DNA from: Acanthosepion pharaonis
Lineage: Eukaryota; Mollusca; Cephalopoda; Sepiida; Sepiidae
DNA: 64,000 bases
Assembly (NCBI GenBank): GCA_903632075.3
Contig: CAHIKZ030001813.1
Span: forward strand, 2,091,001 to 2,155,000
Reading direction: 5' to 3'
In this document: in pieces, positions 1-9,952 of the stretch
Layout of the letters: each line of letters starts with the position of its first letter
How positions within the stretch are numbered: the stretch's first letter is position 1
The notes under the pieces: model-generated
Seen by the model: only the letters and a program-made list of their open reading frames with translations
What the model was told of the DNA's origin: nothing
Database searches by the model: none
Made by a program: the position numbers and the translations under genes

Positions 1-130
1 GAGCGTCCTTCCTCTTTCCTCGCACATCACGTGACCGCTCTCGGCTAAAGAGATTCTGGTCGGGCGTCTCTCCCTCCTTCGTGACGTCTCCAATCGGGCG
101 TGGTCAATCCGGGGCTTTGTTCTTGGGAAG
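1..130. promoter_or_regulatory. GC-richer, CpG-bearing edge with promoter-like motifs
   Basis: This edge is clearly richer in G+C and CpG than the rest of the window. It contains an E-box (CACGTG near 30), a CRE-like TGACGTC (near 82), a CCAAT box (near 90) and a GGGCGTGG GC/GT box (near 97) within about 75 bp. That clustering resembles a host promoter or the U3 part of an LTR. No start codon or exon can be tied to it, so its role is inferred only. Confidence 0.25.
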
Positions 131-480
131 AAACACCTTTAAACAAAATTTAAATTGTCCTTTTCGTATACGTGGTATTTGTCAAAATAGCCCGCCGCTA
201 ATTAGATTTCTTCAGGAAGAATTTTTCTCGTCCTGCCGGCGCCCTCTGTGAGCTAAAACAATTGCTTTCACTTCTTTCTTTCGCTCCGGCCTGTTAATAA
301 AATCTTAATTATCTGAATTGAAAATATCTTCACTCATCATCGTGGGTGGTTCTTATCTTCAACTCTAGAGCTGGTCAGGATTTGTATACAATTCCAGCGG
401 TCACTTATCAACTCAATGACACCCTTTTCGATTGTCATTTATTAATATTTTTTTCCATTGTTCTAAAAATCTTTATTGCT
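131..480. other. Transition DNA with one AATAAA signal; no gene seen
   Basis: The base composition shifts from mixed to AT-rich. An AATAAA hexamer lies at 297-302. With the CpG-rich stretch upstream it could be the end of an LTR or a short transcript, but no primer-binding site, polypurine tract or terminal duplication is recognisable. Confidence 0.3.
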
Positions 481-880
481 TCAGCCAACTCTAACAAACT
501 TCCATCCTACGCGGACACGGAATTAGTTCAAGTGCTTGACCTGATAATTTTGACACTTGATATGTGCTGGTCGAACGTGTGTGTTTTCGCTTACGACCTT
601 GTTTCGTATTATGTTTCTGTCTTTCCTCTTCTTTTCTTTTTTTTTTTTTTTGTTTCGTTTTATTATCTCTAAACTCTATTTCTTCAACCAAATATAACAA
701 TTTCTATTTCCGTGGATTTCGGTCAGGTACTTTGACCTGGATATCTTTTGACACCTGTTTTGCTTATGACCGGGTTTTGTATTATCTATTCCTCTTTCTC
801 TTTCTTTTTATTATTTCTTTTTTTTTGTTTTTTTGTTGTTTTTTTCTTTCCTTCCTCTTTCTTTCGGATCGCCTAAATAA
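481..880. repeat. Diverged tandem duplication, two units of about 200 bp
   Basis: Unit 1 begins near 481 and unit 2 near 680. Both contain, in the same order, an AAC..TAACAA start, a GTGGA/GCGGA segment, AAGTxCTTGACCTG, TTTTGACAC, a TGCTTAxGACC-like segment and GTATTAT, followed by a long T-rich C/T tract. Identity looks like roughly 70 percent by eye. The open frames that run through the T-rich tails are low-complexity artefacts. Confidence 0.45.
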
Positions 881-2220
881 AATTAGAGAATTATTCTCAA
901 AACTCAATTATTCTTCGTCTCTAAATAACTAACAACTGGTTAATAAACCGAATAAAAATTAAATCATATTTCTATGAATATCTCTTTTTAGTCTTTCTAA
1001 TAATGCAGGGTGCCACAAATTTAGGATATTATAAAAATATATACAGTTATAAATATTTTAAGAAAATCTTCCGAAATTTTAGCCAACTCAAAATTCCACA
1101 TATATTTAACGAATATAAAAACTAATCGATTTTTCACCTCTAAACCTCTCTTTAATAAAACTGGAATGTTTTGCCATAGCTGAAACGAACCTCTGCCGTA
1201 ATTAATTGGAGAATGTCTCTTTTCCTACATTTGTTTTGTTTTAACGAATAGTAAATATCACGAATATTTTATTTGACTTTTAACATTTCAGACGAGCATA
1301 TTCGTTACTGAGAGAAAATCTGTCCCGTCATGAACATGTAAATTGTTATATCAATAACTCCCTATGTAGAAAAAGTATTTATTTTACATGAAATATTTAG
1401 TTTTCAACATAACCTCTTTCTTTGACAATGCACCTAATCCAACGTCTCTCCATTTATCATATATATTACGTCTATATCAAACATTATACAATGTAAATCA
1501 AAATTCATGATACGAACAATGTAAACAAAAAGGAAAAAACGCATTTTGTTTGAGAGAAATTAAAAATAATTTCTAAATTAATTCATCAATATCACTCGTT
1601 AAAATTAAATTGATGTTTGACGTTAACATCCATTGTGAAAGAAATTCTTTTGACCACAAAAACTGCAGAATATTATGTGTGCATTGGCGCGCACGCGCGT
1701 TTGTAACACTTTTTTAAAAAAAAATATTAACATAATAACGGTATTCGATTACAATTTAATGAAAGCGCAGGGGAAATGTGTATTAGGTCTATTCATTAAA
1801 ACAATGAAAAGAAGTCCATTTCTTGTCAGTACATGCAAGATTAATTTGTCACTTTGAGCAAGACACTATAATTGTAATTTCACAAGTGTTGAGAACAACA
1901 ACAATTTACTGATGAGGACAAGAGAAGATCGACAGTAAAAAAAATATTTAAAACCATATCATGACAAGGAACACAGTATACGCCTCATTACTTCCTACGA
2001 TTCAGCGTTGATCTTCGTCTATATCGACCAACTTACTAAACAAAAGAGTAAAATCTTTTCGATATAAAATCTACTCATTAATCTACTTACATGATAGAAT
2101 CGAAATGAAAGGTTCAAGCAAGCAAAAACTTTATAAAAAAACAAAAACAAGAAATTTTACAGAGTTAAGTGCACAAGAGTGTTAAATTGCATGGGATTTA
2201 AAATAATGCTATCCACTTCA
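881..2220. other. AT-rich DNA, nothing recognised
   Basis: No repeat family, coding signature or RNA gene is recognisable here. Short open frames, such as the one near 1675, have no motif and look fortuitous. Confidence 0.5.
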
Positions 2221-2224
2221 GCCT

Positions 2225-2500
2225 ACGAGCAATCATGCCTCTCCACAGGTTCCTTTTCTTTTTTATCTGTGAACTGGCAAAATTTCTGGCGTAACATAGA
2301 AGAGTAGTTTCCGTTGCCTTACAAAGAATTCAAAGTTTGTTCTTCTCTTAGACTGGTAACTACCCAAAGCTAGATCGTCCAGTCTACTCTGCTACTTAAT
2401 CCCTATCTCCTCGAACAAGAATGTGATTCATGCCTTTTTCAATGGAATGTGAGCACAACTGAACGTAACATGTTAGTCAGGAATTAATCATGTGATAGAA
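2225..2500 (-). repeat. Degraded tRNA-derived SINE, minus strand
   Basis: The order of short matches follows the minus-strand SINE at 43553-43812. There is a GTTGCC block near 2315, AGACTGGTAACTACCCAAAGC near 2350, and TGATTCATGCC..CAATGGAATGTGAGC near 2427. The copy is old and much diverged, and the tRNA promoter boxes are no longer clear. Confidence 0.4.
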
Positions 2501-2744
2501 AGTGTAAAAAATTTATAAGGGAGATTTTATTCGTTTCTTTCAAAAGTGGCTAGCATTAACTAGTGTTATTAGATCAAATTGTATTTTCTAAATGTTCACT
2601 AAATCAGGCAGAATAGAGAACTTTTCTGTAATAGTTTTAGTAATCTTATATTCAGGTAACAGGAGATAACAATACCAAATGTATGATAAATTAGTCATTA
2701 CTATGATTAAATGATAACATAAAGCTTAATCTCTCAACTATTTA

Positions 2745-2965
2745 TATTTCTGGGATGAAGTATTGTAACTATTTACACTATTTACATCATTAGAGCTGTT
2801 GTCCTCATCTTTATCGCCATATTCACAATGTTTCAGCCACTGTATGCTCCGGTGTTCTTCATTGCAATATATATCACTTGAAGAAGGCCGAAGCATACAA
2901 TGTCGTGAATATGGCAAGAAAGATGAGGACACCAGTCCGAATGTTTTAAATAATGTAAATCGTTA
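2745..2965. repeat. Inverted-arm (foldback) element, copy 1
   Basis: A left arm (about 2750-2865) reads ATTTACATCATTAGAG, then TCCTCATC, CATATTCACAATGTTTCAG and TGTATGCTCCGG. A right arm (about 2876-2962) reads the same in reverse complement: CTTGAAGAAGGCCGAAGCAT, then ACAATGTCGTGAATATGG, GATGAGGA and AAATAATGTAAAT. A short AT spacer lies between. The same arms recur at 3545-3847 and 12305-12650, and as single arms at 32030-32200 and 35575-35765, so this is a dispersed family. Confidence 0.6.
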
Positions 2966-3035
2966 ATCTCTTATATTTTTCATTATATTTAACTTCCCCC
3001 GGTGCTTTGTCAATTACTATTAGCCAGACATGAAG

Positions 3036-3330
3036 CAAAAGAAATGTAATTCTACAGAAGGATACTGAGAATACCATGGACTGAATATGTGAGCAACGAC
3101 GAATTTTTAGAGAAAATGGAAACACAAATGATACTAAACATTAGAAAAAAGCAGTTGATATTTCTAGGGCATATAATGAGAAAAGAGGGCTTGGAAAATT
3201 TGATTCTCGCGAGTCAGGTTGAAGGCAAGAGAAAGAGAGGAAAACAACGCATAATTTACTTGCTGAGCTTGTGTAAATGGATGGCAGATAAGGATTGCTA
3301 ACCGAACGCACCTCTGTGGCCAAATCGGTT
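3036..3330 (+). pseudogene. RTE-type LINE, 3' end of reverse transcriptase ORF
   Basis: The frame reads RRILRIPWTEYVSNDEFLEK, then FLGHIMRKEGLENL, EGKRKRGKQR and LCKWMAD. This is the C-terminal tail of RTE-clade LINE polyproteins, the same region found in BovB-like elements. The stretch from 3089 to 3301 is open, but everything upstream (endonuclease and most of the RT) is missing, as expected from 5' truncation during target-primed reverse transcription. It is the first of about a dozen such tails in the window. The RTE call rests on remembered family motifs, not on an alignment. Confidence 0.7.
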
Positions 3331-3356
3331 AAAGGCACGTCAAGCTAAATGACGGT
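3306..3356 (+). repeat. tRNA-like fragment (A box only), possible SINE head
   Basis: CTGTGGCCAAATCGGTTAAA followed by GGCAC resembles the 5' half of a class II tRNA (Ser/Leu) with an A box. No B box or 3' half follows. A related sequence with a B box is at 25940-26025, which suggests a low-copy tRNA-derived SINE family rather than a tRNA gene. Confidence 0.3.
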
Positions 3357-3359
3357 TGC

Positions 3360-4360
3360 GTATAGGAAACTGTAGAAACTCCAGCAGAGGGTAGCAAATT
3401 ATAGAGAGAAGAAAGGACTAAGCATCTGTTTTAAGAAGACAGAATGTGTAGTTGTCAGCAAGACGAACAGCCCAACATGCGAACTATAAGCTTGGAGATA
3501 CCAAAATCAATCAAGAAACGAAAATTTAAATATATAAGAAGTATCTGTCTATATCTCTGAGATTAGGTATTAGATTACTTGGATTATTTACCTTACTTGG
3601 ATTATTATCCCCATCTTCATTGCCATATTCACAACGTTTTGACCGTTGTATGTCCTGGCATTCTTCAGGTGATTGAAATTTAGAACCGAACCCCTATTTC
3701 TACCCTGGTGGAAGAAATAAAGCGATCGATTCGAAATTCCAATTACCTGAAGAAGACCGGAGCGTACAACGGCCGAAACGCTGGGAATATGGAAATTAAG
3801 ACGATGATAACTGTCCAAGTAATGTAAATAATGCAAGTAATATCAGCAGTATATTCACAGAAGGCAGAAAATTTGACACCAAAATATAAACAAATTATTA
3901 CGAAACAGGAAAATTTCGTTAGCAGCAAAGAAGTTTGCACTAAACTGTTGTGTAATATTAGTCATCGGTCATCCTATATGGCTGAAAATACTGGACAATC
4001 GCCTCCCTGATGTAGAACTAAGGCAGCTGAAAAGTGGTTCAGCAAAATGATGCTGAGAATATTATAGGTGGAACATGTGCGTGATGGGGAAGTTTTAAGG
4101 AAATGGGAACAAAAAGAGTGCATATATTTAAGATGAGAAAAATACAGTTGAAATGCTTAGGAAACATAAGGAGGAAAGTGAGCTTGGAGAATTTGACACT
4201 CTCTTGAAAGTAGCTCATAACCTACCAAACGAGCTTGTGTAAACAGGAATTCGGAGAGTCGGCAAAAAGATAAAAGCATACAAACTGCAAAGGATATGAA
4301 GTTGTGGAGAGCTATGATCACCAATGACTTGAAGGGACACGGCACATTAAAAACAATTCG
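3360..4360 (+). pseudogene. RTE-type LINE, RT C-terminal region split by a foldback insertion
   Basis: The first part (3360-3544) reads LQQRVANYREKKGL and KKTECVVVSKTNSP, the segment that follows the RT catalytic core in RTE elements. The reading is interrupted at 3545-3847 by an inverted-arm element. It resumes with FTEGRKFDTKI, TNYYETGK and VILYG, and then the tail (4030-4360) with a degraded FYRRMLRI segment and TMITNDLKGHGT-like wording. Several frameshifts and stops are present. The order matches one RTE copy with a later insertion, so the insertion is the younger event. Confidence 0.65.
3545..3847. mobile_element. Inverted-arm (foldback) element, copy 2, inserted in an RTE LINE
   Basis: Arms of about 100 bp are inverted around a 60-bp centre. 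The left arm carries TTATTTACCTTACTTGGATT, CATATTCACAACGTTTTGAC and CATTCTTCAGGTGATTG. The right arm carries ACCTGAAGAAGACCGGAGCG, TACAACGGCCGAAACGCTG and AAGTAATGTAAATAATGC. AGTAT stands at both edges (3540-3544 and 3848-3852), which fits a 5-bp target duplication. The flanking RTE reading frame resumes after it. The centre contains GAAATAAAG and TTCGAAATT, which recur in the copy at 12305-12650. Confidence 0.6.
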
Positions 4361-5343
4361 AGGATAACTATCATTATGTAATTACCTTACAGCTTATCGA
4401 ATGAAAAAATATTTTCGCTGGGACAATTGGAGAATAATTTTGTTTGTATATGTTGATATTCCATTGCTTTAAGGGTGATATTGTTAATTGTAGAATACAT
4501 TGACTTTTTTTTAGGATTTAAATATCTCGAATTTCTTTAATGTAAACATGATTAGCATTATTCGTTTTCTTTTTGAATATTAATTGCTCTTTGCGGAAAA
4601 CGTGGGACGTGATGTGAATTTTAAAGGACAGAATATGAGAATCGGTGATTTACAAGATTGAGTTTTGATCTGATTAACTCGTGTCCGTGTTAATCATTTT
4701 CTAATATTTACAATCTCCAGCCGTTAAGTAAATAAAAAAAAATGAATCGAGAATAATAAAAAAAAAACATAGTGGAAAGATTTAGATTGCTAAAACGATC
4801 TGAGCGTTGAGATATAAAAGCAACGTTCATAAGCCTGTACTGCCTAACTCAATAATTTAACTTATGATCTCTACTTCACCAAATTTGCGCGGTAATGTTT
4901 AAAATGACGAAGTAATTTCCCGCTTTTCAAAGCATCCTTTCGTGTATTAATTGGAATAATAATAGTCATTTCAATCCCTGATCTTAGTAATATAGACACT
5001 TAAGCAAATAAAAAATAGGATAAGCAATAACTAAATTATAATAATAAGATATTTTCCCAAGACGTGGACAGTTAAAACAGAACGATATACACCCGTATAA
5101 TTAATAGAGGATTCAGCTTGATATTCTCTGAATGCTAACCTGATTGAGAGACACGGATAGAAGGCTGGGTGCACAACAGTTGCAATGTGATATCGTGCAC
5201 ATTAGTCCCAATATAAGTATTGATAACCTCTCATTCCAGAATCTCTGACAAAAATGAAATCAAAAAACCTCTTGAAAATCTAATAATCGAAATATATTTG
5301 ATGAAAGATTCTGGTGTACCACAAACGATAAATATCTTAAATA
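4361..5343. other. AT-rich DNA, nothing recognised
   Basis: No coding or repeat signature was found apart from short A runs near 4730-4760. Confidence 0.5.
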
Positions 5344-6622
5344 TCAGGTAATCCCATAAGTTCTGTCCGAATTTTAACTTTTTTTAAAATGAACGAAATT
5401 TAAAGAGTATTTTATAATGTCTAATGGAACTGAACATTATTTTTATGTTTAGATGCATTTAAACTGATCAAATTTTATTTCAGAGAACAATCGATTTAAA
5501 TTTTGTTTGATTAAAACCCTGCTAACATGGAAGTACCCAAGAATCATTTGAGGCACATTTATGAGTTCAAGAAAGGAAACTCAACAGCCGAAGCGGCTAG
5601 AAACATTCACTCAGTTTATGGAGAAGAATGTGTGAATGAAAGAACTTGCAGAAGATGCTTTACAAAATTCAGAGGTGGAGATTTCACCCTTGAAGATGAA
5701 GATCGAACCGGACGTCCAGTTGAGTTTGATGAAAAGCTTTTTGAAGCAGCCCTTGAAGAAAATCCTGCTTTATCAGTTGAGGAATTGGCAGTGGTTCTCA
5801 GTTCAAACCATACAACTGTTCATCATTTTCAACAAGTTGGAAAAATTCCTAAACTTGGAAAATGGGTGCCTCATGAATTGTCTGAAAACAACCTCAAATC
5901 CCGAGTTGACATCTGCTCTTCTCTCCATTCTCGCCAACATGTTTCACCTTTTTTGCATAGACTTGTGACTGGCGACGAAAAATGAATCTTTTATCGTAAT
6001 GTTAAGCGTCGTAGACAGTGGCTTGGTAAAGGGGAAGGACCCCAGCCACAGACAAGAAGGGAACTTTATGGGCAAAAGGTTCTTCTTTCAATCTGGTGGG
6101 ATCGCCAACGAATAATCCACTTTGAATTCTTACCACCTCATGCAACAATTAATGCTCAAATATACTGTCAGCAATTAGAGCGTTTGAATCAAGCTTTGAG
6201 GAAAAAAAGAACTGCTCTAGTGAATCGAAAAGAGGTGATGTTTCATCAGGACAATGCGCGACCCCACACAGCAAGAATCACGTCACAAAAGATCGAAGAA
6301 CTTGGTTGGGAGAAAATTCCTCATCCACCTTATTCTCCTGATCTTGCTCCTTCAGACTACTACTTGTTTCGTAGCTTACAGAATCATTTGGAAGAAACAG
6401 CTTTTGTAACACAGGAAGAGGTTAAAACTGACATTTGTGAGTTCTTCGAATCAAAGCCAAAAGAATTTTACAGTAATGGAATTAGTAAGCTTGTTAATAG
6501 ATGGAAGGAAGTCATAAATAATCAGGGAAAATACATTGTTGATGGAATCTGTAATTAAATGTAACATTTGGTCTCTTGTTTTCTTTATTCAAAATTCGGA
6601 CAGGACTTATGGGATGACCTGA
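5344..6622 (+). mobile_element. Mariner-family DNA transposon, full length (1.28 kb)
   Basis: Terminal inverted repeats start TCAGGTAATCCCATAAGT on the left and, in reverse complement, TCAGGTCATCCCATAAGT on the right. The match extends about 34 bp with few differences. A TA dinucleotide flanks each end (5342-5343 and 6623-6624), the target duplication of Tc1/mariner elements. The length is the family's usual 1.3 kb. Good TIR agreement and a nearly open transposase suggest a fairly recent insertion. Confidence 0.93.
5527..6558 (+). pseudogene. Mariner transposase (DD34D) with one nonsense codon
   Basis: The frame from the ATG at 5527 to the TAA at 6556-6558 would be about 343 codons, the usual mariner size. 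The only break is a TGA at 5983-5985 (codon 153), directly after the TGDEK motif where the family has tryptophan. The N-terminal part (residues 1-110) matches the mariner helix-turn-helix DNA-binding region, with CRRCFTKFRGGDF and RTGRPVEF segments. The conserved WVPHEL motif is at residues 113-118. The catalytic acidic residues are visible: D150 (TGDE), D242 (HQDNARPH) and D277 (SPDLAPSDYY), with exactly 34 residues between the last two. The protein would cut and paste the element by its TIRs. As it stands it would end after about 152 residues and lack two of three catalytic aspartates. Confidence 0.93.
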
Positions 6623-6624
6623 TA

Positions 6625-7084
6625 CATTAGAGTGAAACACAGTAATGGTAGGCATACCATGAAAATCTGAACATTCTACAGGCTGTACGATTTACAAAAA
6701 TCTGGAATTATCATTATATTTTAATCACTTTGAACGTGGTTCTTGTAGTCACGACATTCTGATCATTGTATTTATTGACCATTTTCAGTCAGTATACTCG
6801 GTAGCCCCCAGGAACCACCGTCGAATGAATAAGGATTCGATATTGCCTGTAGTAGTACGGTATACGACAAAAAGTGTAATCTTCGAAAGATGTACACATT
6901 TCATTTTCTTGACAAAATATACTTTCTGTCTATGCGATGAATAAAAAAATGTCTCACATGAGCATCTCACTGCATAAGATTGAAGATAGGAAATTGCAAT
7001 GGCTGACACTGTTTTGACATAATGTCTCTTTTTTCCATAGAAATATAAGAGATCTGTATTCGAAATAAGTAAAATCAAATAAAC
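6625..7084. other. Nothing recognised
   Basis: Moderately AT-rich. An open frame on the minus strand (6785-7078) has no recognisable motif. Confidence 0.45.
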
Positions 7085-7114
7085 ATTTATCCATAGAATA
7101 TATATACACGTCTA

Positions 7115-7137
7115 CATACACACACACACACACACAT

Positions 7138-7180
<43 letters not shown>
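7115..7180. repeat. (CA)n-(TA)n compound microsatellite
   Basis: About 38 bp of CA repeats run directly into about 28 bp of TA repeats. The cysteine/valine and tyrosine/isoleucine open frames across it are artefacts of the repeat. Confidence 0.95.
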
Positions 7181-7183
<3 letters not shown>

Positions 7184-7440
7184 GGTATAAAGACATTCGA
7201 AGTAGCAGCAGTTATGTGCATGCATTAGTAAGCAGTCTTTTTTTAATATTTTCTGATATTGTATGTAGAAAACATCAACAAAAGTCTGTTTGTCCAAGTT
7301 TGGAAATATATCTTCTTCACCACGATCAACATATGGTTCTAGTAGAGTAAATTTGCTGTGTATAAATATCATCTTTACTCTAGTAACAGAGAAAATTCAT
7401 TAGAATAAATACATAATTTTCGTTAGAATAATACATTTTT

Positions 7441-7935
7441 TTCAGTTCTTCTGGGACACATAATAAGTAAAGACAGCTTGGAACATTTAACACTCACATG
7501 ACGTATTGAAGGCAATAAATAAAAGGGTTCTGATTCATACCAGTCCTCCTATTTAGCAGTAAGTTCTGGTCAATTACCTTACAGCCGAAGAGAAGTTTTT
7601 TGGCAACAGAGATGTAGTTCTACAGAAGGATGATCAAATTACGACAATCGGAGCATGTGAGCAACAATAAAGTTTTAAAGAAAATAGGAAAAAAGGGACA
7701 ATTATACTTACAATCAAAAAGTGACAGTTAGATTTCTGGGACAAGGAAAAAGGGTTTGAAAATGTACCACTCACAGCCCGTAATATACCTTACGAGCATG
7801 CATAAATGAATAGCAGAACTGGGTTTGGGAAGGATAGTAAAAGTAAAAACGTTGCTAAGAGCAATAACGTCTAGGAAGTCGTGGAAAAACATAATGATAT
7901 TTGTCCTGCACTAATGAGGCAAAAAGAAAAAGAAG
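7441..7935 (+). pseudogene. Two RTE-type LINE 3' fragments in tandem
   Basis: The first (7441-7535) reads VLLGHIISKDSLEHLTLT. The second (7560-7935) begins again upstream with CTACAGAAGGATGATC, then GTGAGCAACAATAAAGTTTT and FLGQG, and ends near GGAAAAACATAATGATATTT. Both carry stops and frameshifts. They are two separate 5'-truncated insertions, or one copy with a partial duplication. Confidence 0.55.
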
Positions 7936-8200
7936 AATTCTATTCTATCTGAGGTTTTGTAGCTATGACTCTAGCTTGCTTAAGACTATAAGACGTTCAT
8001 ATTGATGTTTTAGCTCGCCAAAAATTTATGGCAATGTAGAAATGAAAATTATTGAAGACGATAAAGTGAATGTATAATTCATATTAAAAGTATTATATCT
8101 ATTAAACTAATTTCTTTACAGATAATGAATATTGTACATACTGGATTATCTTATGTTGAATTTAACTGTATGTACCACAAAATAAATCAACATTTTTTCC
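7936..8200. other. Nothing recognised
   Basis: AT-rich with no repeat or coding signature. Confidence 0.45.
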
Positions 8201-8215
8201 AGAACTGATACATAC

Positions 8216-9046
8216 GGTTGAATCGTGAATTCAGTAAATAGACAAAAATGGAAAATGGCGTTAAGACAAGGATGTGTTTTCTCACCAAATGTATTCAACC
8301 TTTACAGTGAAGCAATCCTGAGAGAATTACAAGTTCTAACAGGATTAATTATCGGCCACAATATTAACAGCATTAGATATGCAGATGAGGCAGTGCTGCT
8401 AGCAGAAACTGAAAGGCAAATACAGGAACTTCTACAAATAGTATTTAAAGTAAAGCAAGAACAAAGTACTAAACATCATTTATAAGAACACAATATATGA
8501 CTGTCATCAATTCAAAATCGGAGATACTAAAATCAAGCAAACACAAAAAATTAAATATCTAGGAAATGTTTTAGCAGAGGACATAAATATGTGACACTGA
8601 GAACCGAAGGTGCAATGGACACGTGAATGATGCCTTCCAAAAACTAAGCAAATTATTAAGAAACGGGAAAAAGAAACTTGGAGGTAACTGATATGTAGTT
8701 CTCAACAAGATTACTGAGAATACCATGGACTGAATATCAGAGCAATGAGAAAATGGAAACAAGGAGAACTCATATACTTAGCATCAGAAAGGCAGTTGAA
8801 ATTTCGAGGTCACATAACAAGGAAAGAAGTCTTATAATAACTGAAACTCATAGGGCATTTTAAAGTCAAGAAGGACAGAGGAGAGTGAGGCCTAACCTAC
8901 CTAACGGGCTTTTGCAAATGGCTGACACAATTTGGCTTAGGAGATATAGCAAAAAGACAAATATATTAAAACTCCAAAGTACAAGAGATTATGGAAAGCC
9001 TTCATCGCCCATGCCCTAAAGCGACGCGGCTCATAGAAGATGTAGA
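8216..9046 (+). pseudogene. RTE-type LINE, RT palm to 3' end
   Basis: The segment from 8240 to 8485 reads ALRQGCVFSPNVFNLYSEAI, then LRELQVLTGLIIGHNINS and IRYADEAVLLAETERQ. This covers the RT palm. The catalytic YADD box is changed to YADE, so the enzyme would be dead even without the later frameshifts. The rest (8490-9046) holds degraded KIKQTQKIKYLG-like and RITRIPWTE-like segments and ends near GCGACGCGGCTCATAGAAG, matching the GHGT-stop end of the family. Confidence 0.72.
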
Positions 9047-9620
9047 TTCAACAATTTAAACATCTTCAATAATTTCCTCAGCCATGTTTATTAATATTGT
9101 AGAAAAAAAACTTGTTACTTAATTATTTACTTGTCTGTTGATCCATCGTCAAAGAATCGTAGGATGTAAAAAAAGAAGACATAAGTGGTTCATCATTTTA
9201 TAGACAATATTTTGGAAAATGAAAGGATATTAATGTCAAATGTCATTTTAATTTTAAAGGTTTAATAGTGACGATCTCAGTTGATTTTTTTTTCATTTTC
9301 TGTCAAACAAAATCCAAAATATCCTTTTTGTATTCTCATAAACACGAGATTGAATCAACAATATTATGACATGTTATTAATGTATTTTGATTGGAAAATT
9401 TCACTGTAAAATATTCAATATAAGTGATGAACTCAGAAGCGCTGGTTTAAATTGATTGAATAAATTTATATTGAAAACTGAATATTTTGCGTAAAATAAA
9501 TGATTTTTTTTATAACCAGTATTTTGATAAATTAAATAGTTTTATGAACATTCTTTTACCTCAATGATGTCATCTAGCGACGTCCTGGATATGACAATAA
9601 ACCACATCCGGTCGCAAAGC
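9047..9620. other. AT-rich DNA, nothing recognised
   Basis: No family or coding sequence is recognisable. Confidence 0.45.
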
Positions 9621-9627
9621 AAATCTT

Positions 9628-9758
9628 CTACTGGAAGGAGGAATAACAGTTACTGGACTTGAGAAAAAATATCTTCCTAAAAAATTGTTTCAAGAAAAAG
9701 ATTATATAAATTTCAACCGATAGTATTACTGGCTGCTCGAATATTTCCTTATATGGTC
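9628..9758 (+). repeat. LINE 3' segment, direct-repeat copy 1 (131 bp)
   Basis: This is identical to 10611-10740 except for one A in an A run. Both begin CTACTGGAAGGAGG and end CCTTATATGGTC. In frame it reads LLEGGITVTGLEKKYL, the same LINE C-terminus seen at 45328-45560 and, on the minus strand, at 27874-27975. Confidence 0.8.
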
Positions 9759-9834
9759 TTCAGGAACGTGCATATACCTCTTAATTGCTGCTGTTCCTAG
9801 TTCCACCATGAGCGGAGGTGGTAGCACCTGTTAC

Positions 9835-9876
9835 GATCCCAGATTTGGGCAAATAGTTAACCCAAAAACTGGGATC
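9835..9876. repeat. Short perfect-stem hairpin
   Basis: GATCCCAG pairs with CTGGGATC and, inside that, TTTGGG pairs with CCCAAA around an 11-nt loop. Confidence 0.6.
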
Positions 9877-9952
9877 AAAACACTATGAAAGTATAAATCA
9901 TATATTTTATAGTAAAAATACCCGCATTATATTTTGTAATACATATATAGAT

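Noticed and set aside
7112..7372. Open frames rich in Tyr-Ile or Cys-Val across TA and CA/GT tracts (also 20884-21277, 46231-46575, 49461-49697 and others)
   Set aside because: They are translations of dinucleotide repeats and have no conserved content outside the repeat.
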